Source of the DNA: Clostridium cuniculi
Lineage (GTDB): Bacteria; Bacillota; Clostridia; Clostridiales; Clostridiaceae
Length of the DNA: 64,000 nucleotides
Reading direction: 5' to 3'
NCBI RefSeq assembly: GCF_004353185.1
Contig: NZ_SMUS01000009.1
Location: 1-64,000, forward strand
Part shown: in pieces, positions 8,775 to 17,329 of the stretch
How positions within the stretch are numbered: position 1 is the stretch's first letter
How the letters are laid out: each line of letters opens with the position of its first letter
The notes under the pieces: model-generated
Told to the model about the DNA's origin: nothing
Database searches by the model: none
Seen by the model: only the letters and a program-made list of their open reading frames with translations
Program-made: the position numbers and the translations under genes

Positions 8775-8832
8775 GGCTTCCCCCTAATTATTCTTTTTTA
8801 TACATTATATACCAAACAATTGCTTTAATAAA

Positions 8833-8877
8833 TAAAAAAGCTATTAGGAGTTATCTTTAATTTACTCTCTAATAACT
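8833..8877 (-). terminator. Rho-independent terminator after the Nudix gene
   Basis: On the minus strand AGTTATTAG (8869-8877) pairs with CTAATAGCT (8839-8847), followed by TTTTTT. The stem carries the AGCTATTAGG core that recurs in terminators at 10629 and 13355. Confidence 0.7.
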
Positions 8878-8884
8878 ATTTATC

Positions 8885-9334
8885 TTATATACTATAATAC
8901 TTTTCTATAAATACCTTATGACTTCTAGGTATATTTTCTGGCAATTCGTCATAACTAAAAAAACATAAGTCCTTTGTTTCAAAATTATCTATACTTAATT
9001 TACCACTATAACTTTTACATACATATCCTATAGTTATAAAAAAAGCTTTATCTCCATGAGGAAATTCTATAAAACAATCTTCTCCTGAAGTTGTTCCTAA
9101 AAGAGTTAACTCTTTTATATTTAATCCAGTTTCTTCTTTTGCTTCTCTAACTGCAGTAGTTTCAAGAGACTCACCTAACTCCGTAATTCCACCTATTAAT
9201 CCCCATTTGTAAGGGAATGTTCCTCTCTTTTGTAATAATATTTGATTATCTTTATTTATTATCAATACATTTACCCCTGTTAGATTTATTGAGTCATGGC
9301 CTACTCTTTCTCGTATATATTTAACATAATCCAT
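8885..9334 (-). CDS. Nudix hydrolase
   Basis: About 149 residues from the ATG at 9334, which has GTGAGG eight bases upstream. The longer frame to 9469 has no ribosome binding site. A complete Nudix box is present: GGITELGESLETTAVREAKE followed by ETG, giving the metal-binding REAKEETG. These enzymes hydrolyse nucleoside diphosphates linked to another group. HDSINLTGVNVLIINKDNQI is the usual entry strand. Substrate cannot be inferred. Single gene, divergent from yoaK-like DUF1275. Confidence 0.88.
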   Translation of the reverse strand: MDYVKYIRERVGHDSINLTGVNVLIINKDNQILLQKRGTFPYKWGLIGGITELGESLETTAVREAKEETGLNIKELTLLGTTSGEDCFIEFPHGDKAFFITIGYVCKSYSGKLSIDNFETKDLCFFSYDELPENIPRSHKVFIEKYYSI

Positions 9335-9503
9335 ATTTATAACCTCACTATTCTTCATTAGCCTAAACAATATAGCTAATCTTCTCTCATATCTATTATA
9401 CCTATAACTTTTTTTTATTAAATAAAAAGAAAGATAATTTTCTAATTTAGGGCATAATATATAGGTCATTTCATTAATATTTATGTCTTTAAGGTGGATT
9501 TAT

Positions 9504-10193
9504 ATGAAAAATAACAATAACAAAATACAAAAGATACCACCATTTGAAAAGCCTTTATTTATAATGATAATAACTTTTGTTGGTGGATATATGAATGGAT
9601 ATACTTATATTACAAGAAATAATATATTAGCTAATATGCATACTGCTAATATGTCTAAATTAGGAATTAATATTGCTCTTGGAGAATGGTTAGAGGCACT
9701 ACACTACTTCATTCCAATTGTAACCTGTATATTAGGTGCTGCTTTTAGTAAATTAATTGAAACTATACTTATAAACTTTAATTTTAAAGGAGATTGGAGA
9801 AAGTTTGCTCTTGTTTTAGAAGGAATTGCATTATTTTTAATAGGGCTAATTCCTAGTTCTTTTCCTGATATTATTGTTACTAATTTAGTTTCTTTTTTAA
9901 TGGGATATCAATTATGTTTATTTAGAAATTGTCTTGGTGTTCCTTTTAATACAACTATATGTACTGGTAATATTAGAACTGTTGGATTATTCTTATTCGG
10001 TGCATTAGATAAAGAAAGCAATGACTCTTTTAAAAAATTAATTACTTTTACAATACTTACTTTTTCTTTTGCAGTTGGTGCTATTCCTGGTACTTTAATA
10101 TCTCTTGCTTTAAGTATTAAATCTGTATGGGTTTGTAGTTTTATATTATTTCTACAAGCTTTTTGGATACATATTTATGAAAAGAAACTTTAA
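9504..10193 (+). CDS. YoaK family (DUF1275) membrane protein
   Basis: About 229 residues with six predicted membrane helices, beginning after a short Asn/Lys-rich cytosolic N-terminus. The family features are the first helix with GGYMNGYTYI, the polar ANMHTANMSKLGI segment, and TTICTGNIRTVG in the middle. Function of DUF1275 is not known; a transporter-like role is often assumed. The ATG at 9504 is preceded by AAGGTGG; an earlier in-frame ATG at 9483 has no such site and would add seven residues. Confidence 0.82.
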   Translation: MKNNNNKIQKIPPFEKPLFIMIITFVGGYMNGYTYITRNNILANMHTANMSKLGINIALGEWLEALHYFIPIVTCILGAAFSKLIETILINFNFKGDWRKFALVLEGIALFLIGLIPSSFPDIIVTNLVSFLMGYQLCLFRNCLGVPFNTTICTGNIRTVGLFLFGALDKESNDSFKKLITFTILTFSFAVGAIPGTLISLALSIKSVWVCSFILFLQAFWIHIYEKKL

Positions 10194-10253
10194 ACAAACT
10201 CATCTTTTTTAAATACTATATAGTATGAAATCTAATGATAGGAGATGAGATAC

Positions 10254-10616
10254 ATGTCAAGAAATTGTTGTAATAATGAATCATCTTACTGTAATAATAA
10301 CTGTTGCACCCCGTGTAATGGTTGTAACAACGGTGTATCAGGACTTGGCGGTTTTGGCTTTTATATACTAGCAATATTTTTGCTATTTGGTGGTGGCGGC
10401 TTTGGTCCAGGTAGCTTTTGGGGTGACTATGGCAAGATTTTTCGTTGTAGCGGATTTAATAACGGTTGGTGTGATAATAGCCAATTTAACAATGGTAGCT
10501 TTACTAATAATATTTCTAATACAAACTTTTCTAACTCTAACCTTGCTGGCCTTCTTGGAGGGCTTTCTAATAATAGTAACTTTGATATTAGTAATCTTAC
10601 TGATTCTTATAATTAA
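10254..10616 (+). CDS. Small Cys/Asn/Gly-rich protein
   Basis: 120 residues. The first 30 carry eight or so cysteines in CC and CxxC-like pairs mixed with Asn (NCCNNESSYCNNNCC). One hydrophobic helix follows at about 35-50 (FGFYILAIFLLFGGGG). The rest is Gly, Asn and Ser rich with low complexity. The composition recalls spore coat and small sporulation proteins of clostridia and the YjcZ type, but I cannot assign a family. The ATG at 10254 lies nine bases after GGAG; an ATG at 10245 touches the GGAG and was rejected. A strong terminator follows directly. Confidence 0.65.
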   Translation: MSRNCCNNESSYCNNNCCTPCNGCNNGVSGLGGFGFYILAIFLLFGGGGFGPGSFWGDYGKIFRCSGFNNGWCDNSQFNNGSFTNNISNTNFSNSNLAGLLGGLSNNSNFDISNLTDSYN

Positions 10617-10628
10617 GCCACTACCAAA

Positions 10629-10663
10629 AAAGCTATTAGGATTAAGTTCCTAATAGCTTTCTT
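10629..10663. terminator. Rho-independent terminator
   Basis: 13-bp stem AAAGCTATTAGGA (10629-10641) with TCCTAATAGCTTT (10648-10660), then CTTT. It serves the Cys/Asn-rich gene and, by symmetry, may also serve the converging radical SAM gene. Confidence 0.8.
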
Positions 10664-10716
10664 TAAGCTCTAATAATGTACATGTATCATGAGTATTGTT
10701 TCCCTCATAACTGAAA

Positions 10717-11589
10717 TTATATATCAAAACTTAATTGAATTTCATTATTTTTTTCTTCAAAAGTTCTCATATATTTAAAAACCTCTTCTACTCCACAAAT
10801 AATATTATTCTTCTCACAAGTTTCTTTAATAATTTTCATCAATTTTTCATGATTTTCACTTAATACTTCATAACTACTTCCATATTTTTTTATATATTTT
10901 TCTTTTAACCCTTTAAAATGCTTATCTAAGTTTTTATAATAATACTCTCTATTTCCATCTCTTAATGTTAATCCAATACCGAATACTATAATTCCTTTAA
11001 CTTTAGCTTCTATACAATAATTTAATATTCCTCTTATATTATCTTCGGTATCATTTATATATGGTAAAATAGGAGTTAACCAAACCACTGTAGGAATACC
11101 GTTATCCCTCATTATCTTTAACACTTCAAAACGTTCTTTTGTGCTAGAAACATTAGGCTCAATTATTTTGCATAACTCTTCATCATAAGTTGTTAGTGTC
11201 ATTTGTACAACACACTTTGCTTTATTATTTATACTTTTTAACAACTCTAAATCTCTTAATATTCTATTTGATTTAGTTAGTATTGTTAACCCAAACCCAT
11301 GCTTTTCAATTATCTCTAAACACTTTCTTGTATTTTGTATTTTTTCTTCTAATTGAATATATGGATCACTCATTGCACCTGTTCCAATGATACATTTTCT
11401 CCTTTTTTTCTTAAGTGCATCCTCTAATAACTGAGGTGCATTACTTTTAACTTCTATATTTTCAAAGACATGATTCATTCCATAACATAGACTCCTGGCA
11501 TCACAATATATACATCCATGAGTGCATCCTCTATAAATATTCATTCCATTATTACTGGACAATATTCCTTTTGCCATTATCTCATGCAT
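10717..11589 (-). CDS. Radical SAM protein, SPL-like
   Basis: 290 residues. The cluster motif RGCTHGCIYCDARS supplies Cys22, Cys26 and Cys29 (Cx3Cx2C) for the 4Fe-4S centre that cleaves S-adenosylmethionine. Further family features are GTGAMSDPYIQLE, LTILTKSNRILRDLELL, and WLTPILPYINDTEDNI. The overall layout resembles the SplB-like/Rv2578c group of radical SAM proteins, whose substrates are mostly unknown. It is shorter than true spore photoproduct lyase and lacks that enzyme's distal cysteine context, so DNA repair activity is not claimed. It follows the PPC gene by 34 bases, probably as one transcript. Confidence 0.85.
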   Translation of the reverse strand: MHEIMAKGILSSNNGMNIYRGCTHGCIYCDARSLCYGMNHVFENIEVKSNAPQLLEDALKKKRRKCIIGTGAMSDPYIQLEEKIQNTRKCLEIIEKHGFGLTILTKSNRILRDLELLKSINNKAKCVVQMTLTTYDEELCKIIEPNVSSTKERFEVLKIMRDNGIPTVVWLTPILPYINDTEDNIRGILNYCIEAKVKGIIVFGIGLTLRDGNREYYYKNLDKHFKGLKEKYIKKYGSSYEVLSENHEKLMKIIKETCEKNNIICGVEEVFKYMRTFEEKNNEIQLSFDI

Positions 11590-11623
11590 ATAACATCTCT
11601 TCCCTTCTGTAATATTAATATTT

Positions 11624-12025
11624 CTACTCTTTTATAAAAACAATTTCATTATAACCTGTCTTATAATCTTTAATTGTTTCATATTTCCATCCCATTATTT
11701 CCTGTATAATAAGCTCGCAAGTAGTATTAATTATACATCCTTCCACTAAATGACCACCAATTACAGATAAATCTTCCTTTGAAAAAGCAATATGTAGATG
11801 AGTTCTTTCAGAACTTACAGTTCCATTTAAAGACACTATTTCACAGTTTTCATTAATCTCTCTTATATTAATACCACCAGCATCACGTATTCTTAACTTA
11901 GATACACATCCTACTGATGATAATATAACTGCAGCCTTAAGATTTTCTTCTTTTGCTATTTTCTTTATTTCAATTAATAAGTCATCTCCACGCTGAAGTC
12001 TTTTGCATATAATTCTACCGTTCAT
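11624..12025 (-). CDS. PPC/DUF296 domain protein
   Basis: 133 residues covering the whole PPC (plants and prokaryotes conserved) domain. Diagnostic parts are RLQRGDDLLIEIKKIAKEE, ILSSVGCVSKLRIRD, the THLHIAFSKEDLSVIGGHL metal-site-like block and EIMGWKYE. Bacterial stand-alone PPC proteins form trimers and are often called DNA-binding proteins, although the biochemical role is unclear. GAGG precedes the ATG. First gene of a likely two-gene unit with the radical SAM gene. Confidence 0.87.
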   Translation of the reverse strand: MNGRIICKRLQRGDDLLIEIKKIAKEENLKAAVILSSVGCVSKLRIRDAGGINIREINENCEIVSLNGTVSSERTHLHIAFSKEDLSVIGGHLVEGCIINTTCELIIQEIMGWKYETIKDYKTGYNEIVFIKE

Positions 12026-12320
12026 TTTATTTACCTCATTTTATAACTTAATTTTAATAACTGTACTAATATTTTTATCAATATTATTATTAATCTATTT
12101 TAAAGTATCCTTTTTATTATATATCTATAGTAAATAGTCAATTCTTTTGATTTATTAAGATGAAATATGGTATTTACCTAATTAGTCCCCTTATCCTCAG
12201 CTAGTGATTCCAACAACTAAACCTAAAGGTAACTTTTACAGCCAAGTTACTGACCATACTATGAACAATTAAAATAACAGTATTAGATTTATTATCATAC
12301 AATACTGATATATATTAAAA
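12026..12320. other. Gene-free gap with one terminator
   Basis: No reading frame is supported. A stem CAGTATT (12279-12285) with AATACTG (12301-12307) is a plausible terminator for the minus-strand ATPase gene. A second small stem, GTAACTT with AAGTTAC, spans about 12228-12249. The stretch 12180-12260 is less AT-rich than its surroundings and may be a remnant of a lost gene; I recognise nothing in it. Confidence 0.5.
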
Positions 12321-13178
12321 TTATTTAAATTCATTTTCATGTTCCTTAAAGAAAACATAATATTCACGTACATTCTCTAATTCAGTCCATCTCTTTATAT
12401 CAACTGGATTTTCATCTAAATCGTATATTTTAGCCCCTCTTATAGAAAGCATAAATGGAGAATGAGTTGCTATTATAAATTGACAACTTAGATACCTTGC
12501 ATGATCTTCAATAAACTTGACTAACTCTATCTGTCTCTTTGGAGAAAGACTATTTTCTGGTTCATCTAATATATATAATCCATTTTCCTCAATCTTAGAA
12601 ATAAAATATCTAAATGCATTTTCACCATTAGAATATTCTCTTATATTATCAATTAAGTTATGACGAACATATTTAGATTGTGTTTTACTTCTAGCCTCGT
12701 TTACTTTTCTTAATATATTAAGTTCTTCTATGGATTTCATTTGAAAATTACTATATTTATTATCTAAATACTCTTCAAAAATTTTTTCTCTTTTATTATC
12801 TATTCCTTCATTAATATTTCGAACATTTAACATATAATCAAATACATCATCACTTGTTATAATTCTACTTTTTTTAGGAATTTCATATTCAATATCAATA
12901 TCACACATATTAACATAATCAGTGTAAAAGTTAGACTTATTGTATATTGAATCTCTATTTATATTTATTTTTTCAGCTATTATATTTAATGCTGTTGATT
13001 TTCCAGAGCCATTTCCTCCATATAAAATGGTAATTGTATTAAAGTCTATTCTTTCAAATTGATTTTTAGAAAGAATCTTAAATGGATAAAATGAATCGTA
13101 ACAAGTTCTCTTTTCATCTAATATAAAATTATATTCTCTAACTTCATCAACAAATTTGAAACTATTTAAATATATCAT
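12321..13178 (-). CDS. AAA/ABC-type ATPase (AAA_21-like)
   Basis: 285 residues, soluble. Walker A YGGNGSGKSTALN lies near residue 55, a degenerate signature region (REYSNGENAFRYF) near 190, Walker B YILDEPENSLSPK near 205 and a switch histidine in FIIATHSPFMLSIRGA. The order and the DEPENSLSP wording match stand-alone AAA_21 ATPases related to the ABC/SMC/OLD group. Some such proteins are the ATPase half of defence pairs, but no nuclease partner adjoins this one. AGGAG precedes the ATG. Upstream lies a 33-codon open fragment that may be debris. Confidence 0.82.
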   Translation of the reverse strand: MIYLNSFKFVDEVREYNFILDEKRTCYDSFYPFKILSKNQFERIDFNTITILYGGNGSGKSTALNIIAEKININRDSIYNKSNFYTDYVNMCDIDIEYEIPKKSRIITSDDVFDYMLNVRNINEGIDNKREKIFEEYLDNKYSNFQMKSIEELNILRKVNEARSKTQSKYVRHNLIDNIREYSNGENAFRYFISKIEENGLYILDEPENSLSPKRQIELVKFIEDHARYLSCQFIIATHSPFMLSIRGAKIYDLDENPVDIKRWTELENVREYYVFFKEHENEFK

Positions 13179-13195
13179 AATTTCTCCTCTTCCTA

Positions 13196-13294
13196 TTAGT
13201 CACCCTTTATTTCTTCTAAAACTTTCTCTAAGGAATCTTCCCCATAATTTACAATAATAAATCCATTATATTCTACTCCTGCTTTTTCTAACAT
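13196..13294 (-). pseudogene. Short open fragment, possible gene remnant
   Basis: A 32-codon frame (MLEKAGVEYNGFIIVNYGED at the start) ends 18 bases before the ATPase start. It has natural codon use and reads like the C-terminus of a longer protein, but there is no ribosome binding site and no upstream continuation. It could be a tiny leader gene; decay debris seems likelier in this patch. Confidence 0.3.
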
Positions 13295-13350
13295 AAACTA
13301 ATTGTGATACAACTATCAAAATAATTATAAAAAGAATAAACTTTTTAAAG

Positions 13351-13391
13351 AAAAAACTACTAGGATTTCATTTGATTTACCCTAATAGCTT
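13351..13391 (-). terminator. Rho-independent terminator
   Basis: On the minus strand AGCTATTAGG (13381-13390) pairs, with two G-U pairs, with CCTAGTAGTT (13355-13364), followed by TTTT. It closes the AAA-ATPase/DUF1703 gene that ends at 13405. Confidence 0.7.
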
Positions 13392-13404
13392 TCATAAATT
13401 GTAT

Positions 13405-14958
13405 TTATATACTCTCTATCTTACAACTATGCTCTTTAAGTTTTGAATCATAACATATAGCTATAGCTAAAACTTCTTTATTATCACTTTTAAACTTTTG
13501 AACATATTCTTTTTCTCTAATTTGCTTCAATGCTACATCAACATTTTCATCTTTTTTTAACTCAACAATAAATGCTTTATCTGCTTTTCTTCTTGGATGA
13601 AAAGTAAAGTCAGCATATCCTTTCCCCGTCTTTTCTTCTCTTTCAACTCTATAAGTATCTCTTGCACTTAAATATGCTAATGTTAGAACACATGATAAAC
13701 TATTTTCATCATTATATTGAAGGATTGGTATTTCTGAATTATGAATTTCATGTAGTATTCTTTCTACTGTTTTACTATCCTCATTAACTGTAGCTTTTAA
13801 CATCTTCCTTGAATTATCTATAATTTCAGAAACATATCCGAAAGATTCATCTCTTAAAGCTTTTTCAAATTCTTTCATTAACTCTCTATTTGGTATTTTT
13901 AAATATCCATCATGGTAAGATAAGAATCCTAATACTATCATTGCTGAATAAATCTCTTCTTTAGTTCTTGGTTCTCTTTGACCGGCTCTAAACTCTTCAT
14001 CAATAAATATATCTATCTCTTCACCAGATACCATTTCTATAACATCATCTCTAATTTCTAAAATGTTATATTTTAAATACTTTGCTACCTCATCCATAGC
14101 TCCTGTATTTGTCCAGTAACTCTCACAGTATCCATTTTGAAGCGCTTTTACTACAGATCTTGGATTATATATTTTATTTCCCTTAGTTGTTAAATAACCA
14201 TTATACCAATTCTCTAATTCTTCAAATTCAATTTCATCAGTTTTTTTACATAGATTTAAAACTTCATTATGTGTAAATCCAAAAAATTCATCATAAATTC
14301 TATCCTTCAAGAAAGTATGCTCATCAAACATATTTAATGCTGAGCCACTTGAATACTTTTTAATAGGTAATACACCTGTCATATAGGCTAATGCAACATA
14401 AGGTTGGTCCTTTAAAAGCTGTCTTATAAATTCTAAAAAGTCATTTTGATTTTCTTCAAAAAGGTTATTAGTAAAAATATAATCCCATTCATCGAATATA
14501 AAAACAAACTTATCTCCAGTAGCATTTAGCATATGGCTAATAGTATAATAATCTTTAATTTCTAAGTCTGGATACATACTTTTTATATCATCTATTAGGC
14601 CATTTTGTATTATACCTATATATTCATCATAAGTTTTATTCTTATCTGGTATTGTATTAAAGCTTATATTTATTACATTATATTTATTTAAATTTTCTTC
14701 ATAACTTTTAGCTTCTCTTATTTTAAGGTTATCAAATATATCTTTTGAATCTACAGCCTTTGAATAATAAGCTCCTAACATATCTGCAACTGATGACTTT
14801 CCAAATCTTCTAGGTCTTGTAACACATATATACATATCAGAAGTCTCTATTAATTCATTTATTTTTTCTATTATTAAAGACTTATCAACAAAGTATTTGC
14901 TCCTATATAAGTTTTTATAGTTTGTTAATGGTTTATATGAATTTAAATATATACCCAC
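13405..14958 (-). CDS. AAA-ATPase-like / DUF1703 protein
   Basis: 517 residues. The N-terminal half is the AAA-ATPase_like family: YFVDKSLIIEKI, then Walker A-like RPRRFGKSSVADML near residue 50 and FIFDEWDYIF as Walker B. The C-terminal part holds a PD-(D/E)xK-like fold (DUF1703): GYADFTFHPR then AFIVELKKDE with the ELK core, and DVALKQIREKEY. Such proteins are multi-copy and mobile in anaerobes and are suspected nucleases or toxins; function is unproven. Start is GTG, after AGGAGA. It belongs to a patch of accessory genes between 12.3 and 18.7 kb. Confidence 0.85.
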   Translation of the reverse strand: MGIYLNSYKPLTNYKNLYRSKYFVDKSLIIEKINELIETSDMYICVTRPRRFGKSSVADMLGAYYSKAVDSKDIFDNLKIREAKSYEENLNKYNVINISFNTIPDKNKTYDEYIGIIQNGLIDDIKSMYPDLEIKDYYTISHMLNATGDKFVFIFDEWDYIFTNNLFEENQNDFLEFIRQLLKDQPYVALAYMTGVLPIKKYSSGSALNMFDEHTFLKDRIYDEFFGFTHNEVLNLCKKTDEIEFEELENWYNGYLTTKGNKIYNPRSVVKALQNGYCESYWTNTGAMDEVAKYLKYNILEIRDDVIEMVSGEEIDIFIDEEFRAGQREPRTKEEIYSAMIVLGFLSYHDGYLKIPNRELMKEFEKALRDESFGYVSEIIDNSRKMLKATVNEDSKTVERILHEIHNSEIPILQYNDENSLSCVLTLAYLSARDTYRVEREEKTGKGYADFTFHPRRKADKAFIVELKKDENVDVALKQIREKEYVQKFKSDNKEVLAIAICYDSKLKEHSCKIESI

Positions 14959-15630
14959 ACTATCTTCTCCTATTGTAATTAATATAGTTTAATTATAACC
15001 TAATTATTGAGTTAATAAAACAATTCATTAATTTCTATATATTGATATAATAGAAATATTGTAGATATAGTATTTTCAGGTTACATAAGTTCTTCTTTAT
15101 CATATCTATACTTAAAGTCTACTATAGTATCTAATTATATCTTGATGGATTAATTTCTTTAACTAAAAAATCTACAACATTTCTGCTGTAGATTTCTTAG
15201 ATTAGAAGTTGCTAATTACACCTCTTATTGTCTGTAGTTTCTAATCCCCTAATACTTATATATAAATTAATACTTATACCAGGAACATTTTCCCCTAGTA
15301 GCAGTTGCGCCCTATGAATCGTTTAGTAAATCGAAATAAAGGCATATGCTTTCACATACTGCTTATTACTTTTATATTTCTATACTTATTTTCTTCTATA
15401 TCAATATAAGCTATTAATCTTTTAACTCGTTCATATAATTTATTATATTTTTCTCTTTTCTTATAGCTTTTCTCAGGAAACTTCTATTATATCTATGGAG
15501 TTTTCACTAATAAAGAAATTGACCTTGATTGAGCTTTCTATAGCTTATCACTAGTAATTTTCATATAGTTTAACTCATAATTTATAAAGTTTAATTTAAG
15601 AATTTACTGTCCATATTATAAATTAAGATT
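14959..15630. other. Debris region with two hairpins and a coding fragment
   Basis: No intact gene. A stem AAATCTACA (15168-15176) with TGTAGATTT (15187-15195), followed on the minus strand by TTTTTT, is a good minus-strand terminator and may end the TPR transcript. GATTAGAA and TTCTAATC at about 15200-15246 form a second inverted repeat. On the minus strand 15352-15480 is open and looks coding (KREKYNKLYERVKRLIAYID) but has neither start nor recognisable family, so it is probably the end of a lost gene. The rest shows nothing I can support. Confidence 0.5.
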
Positions 15631-17190
15631 CTATTTAGAAACCATTACTTCCGTAGAGCATTCTTTATCTTCTAACTCAAATACCGCTTCCTTATAATAT
15701 TCATCTTTTTTAACAATTTTTCTAAATCCATTTACTATATATTGTAAATCAAATGATAATAACTTCTTTTCTATCTCTTCTATGCAACTTATTTTAGTAT
15801 GATATTTACCACTTAGTATACCTAGATATATCACTATATACTTTTCCTTATCATCATCATTCAAACTTTTAGTCCACCATTCTAAACAACTATTATCTTT
15901 TATACTAAAAAAATTATTTAATGCATCTTCATATTTTTTTTCATTAATAGATATTAATGCACTATTAATTAACGCTACACCATCTCCATCCTCAACACCA
16001 TATTTTAACAATTGTTTTATATCTATATTATATTCATTGGCACCAGTTCTTCTTAACAAATATGCTATATTTATTTTTGTTCTATTAAATTTATCTGATA
16101 AATAATTTTTATTTATCCAATTAGACTTAATAATTTTTTTATACACTTCTAATGCACCTAATTCATCGCCTTCTTCGGCTAGATACATAGCTTTATAATC
16201 ATATACTAGGAATATTTTTTCTAATATTTCTTCATCGTCTTCATTGCTATATTTTTCTACTACTTTATCATATATTTCTATCGCTTCTTCTGTTTTTTCT
16301 AATTTACTCATGCATACACTTTTTCCAATATATGCATCTATTACTATTTTTTTTATCTCCTTATCATCTTCCTCGCCATATTTTTCCACTACTTTATCAT
16401 ATATTTCTATTACCTCTTCTAGCTTTTTCATTTTTCTAATGCATATACTTTTATTCATATATGTCATTGCTATTAATCTTTTTATTTCTTTATCGTCTTC
16501 ATTACTATATTTTTCTACTACTTCATCATATATCTCTATCGCTTCTTCTGTTTTTTCTAATTTACTCATGCATACACCTTTTCCAACATATGCATCTATT
16601 ACTATTCTTTTTATCTCTTTATCATCTTCGTTACCGTATTTTTCTACTACTTTATCATATATTTCTATTGCCTCTTCTATCTTTTCCATTTTTCTAATAC
16701 ATATACTTTTATTCATATATGTCATTGCTATTAATCTTTTTATTTCTTTATCGTCTTCATTACTATATTTTTCTACTACTTCATCATATATCTCTATCGC
16801 TTCTTCTGTTTTTTCTAATTTACTCATGCATACACCTTTTTTAGCATATGCATCTACTACTATTCTTTTTATCTCTCTATCATCTTCGTTGCCGTATTTT
16901 TCTACTACTTTATCATATATTTCTATTGCTTTTTCTAACTCTTCCAATTTACTCATACATATACCTTTGTTCATATATGAATATAATACTATTTTTTTAA
17001 TTTCTTTATCGTCTTCATTATTATATTTACAATATATTTTATCAAAAATATTCATTGCTTCTATTTTATTACTCTTGGATAACAACACGCCTTTATTAAA
17101 ATTTAATTTAATATATATTTTTTTAATATCTATATCGTTAGTTTTTTCATAATTATTCTCTTCACAAATTTCAATTAAGTTATTATACAA
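15631..17190 (-). pseudogene. TPR-repeat protein, probable detached C-terminus of the SIR2 gene
   Basis: A frame of 519 codons from a TTG at 17190, but the frame is open back to 17313 with coding-like sequence (DKLFNLIVEINREKKS) and no ATG, GTG or TTG before that TTG. No ribosome binding site precedes it. Seven tetratricopeptide-like units of 43 residues fill about residues 45-340, each built on AIEIYDKVVEKYGNEDDKEI. The tail of about 150 residues is unrelated helical sequence (YGVEDGDGVALINSALISIN). The SIR2 frame upstream stops at 17330 and a +1 shift would join the two, so I think both are pieces of one SIR2-TPR protein of about 1000 residues. It could instead be an independent gene with a weak TTG start. 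Confidence 0.65.
16230..17075 (-). repeat. Tandem 129-bp TPR units with a 258-bp higher-order repeat
   Basis: Within the TPR gene the 43-codon unit recurs seven times. Alternate units are nearly identical at the DNA level: the block starting at 16505 recurs at 16763, exactly 258 bases later, for more than 60 bases without visible change. That points to recent duplication of a two-unit block. Confidence 0.85.
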
Positions 17191-17329
17191 TTCAATTTTA
17201 TCATTAGTTACTTTTATTTTTAATGGTATAATTTTCTTGAAAACATCATTAAAACTTTCTAACTTATTACTTTTTTTCTCTCTATTAATTTCAACTATTA
17301 AATTAAATAATTTATCTATTTCTGAATTA

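Noticed and set aside
10387-10653. Hydrophobic 88-codon frame overlapping the Cys/Asn-rich gene
   Set aside because: Other frame of a real gene and it runs into the terminator stem; no ribosome binding site.
15199-15630. A stable RNA such as SRP RNA, 6S RNA or RNase P RNA
   Set aside because: The less AT-rich bits attracted attention but none of the conserved cores (GGAAGGAAGC-type loop, GAGGAAAGTCCGG) is present.
16244-17152. Plus-strand 302-codon frame
   Set aside because: Antisense to the tandem TPR repeats; Ser/Ile/Phe-rich shadow with no start site.
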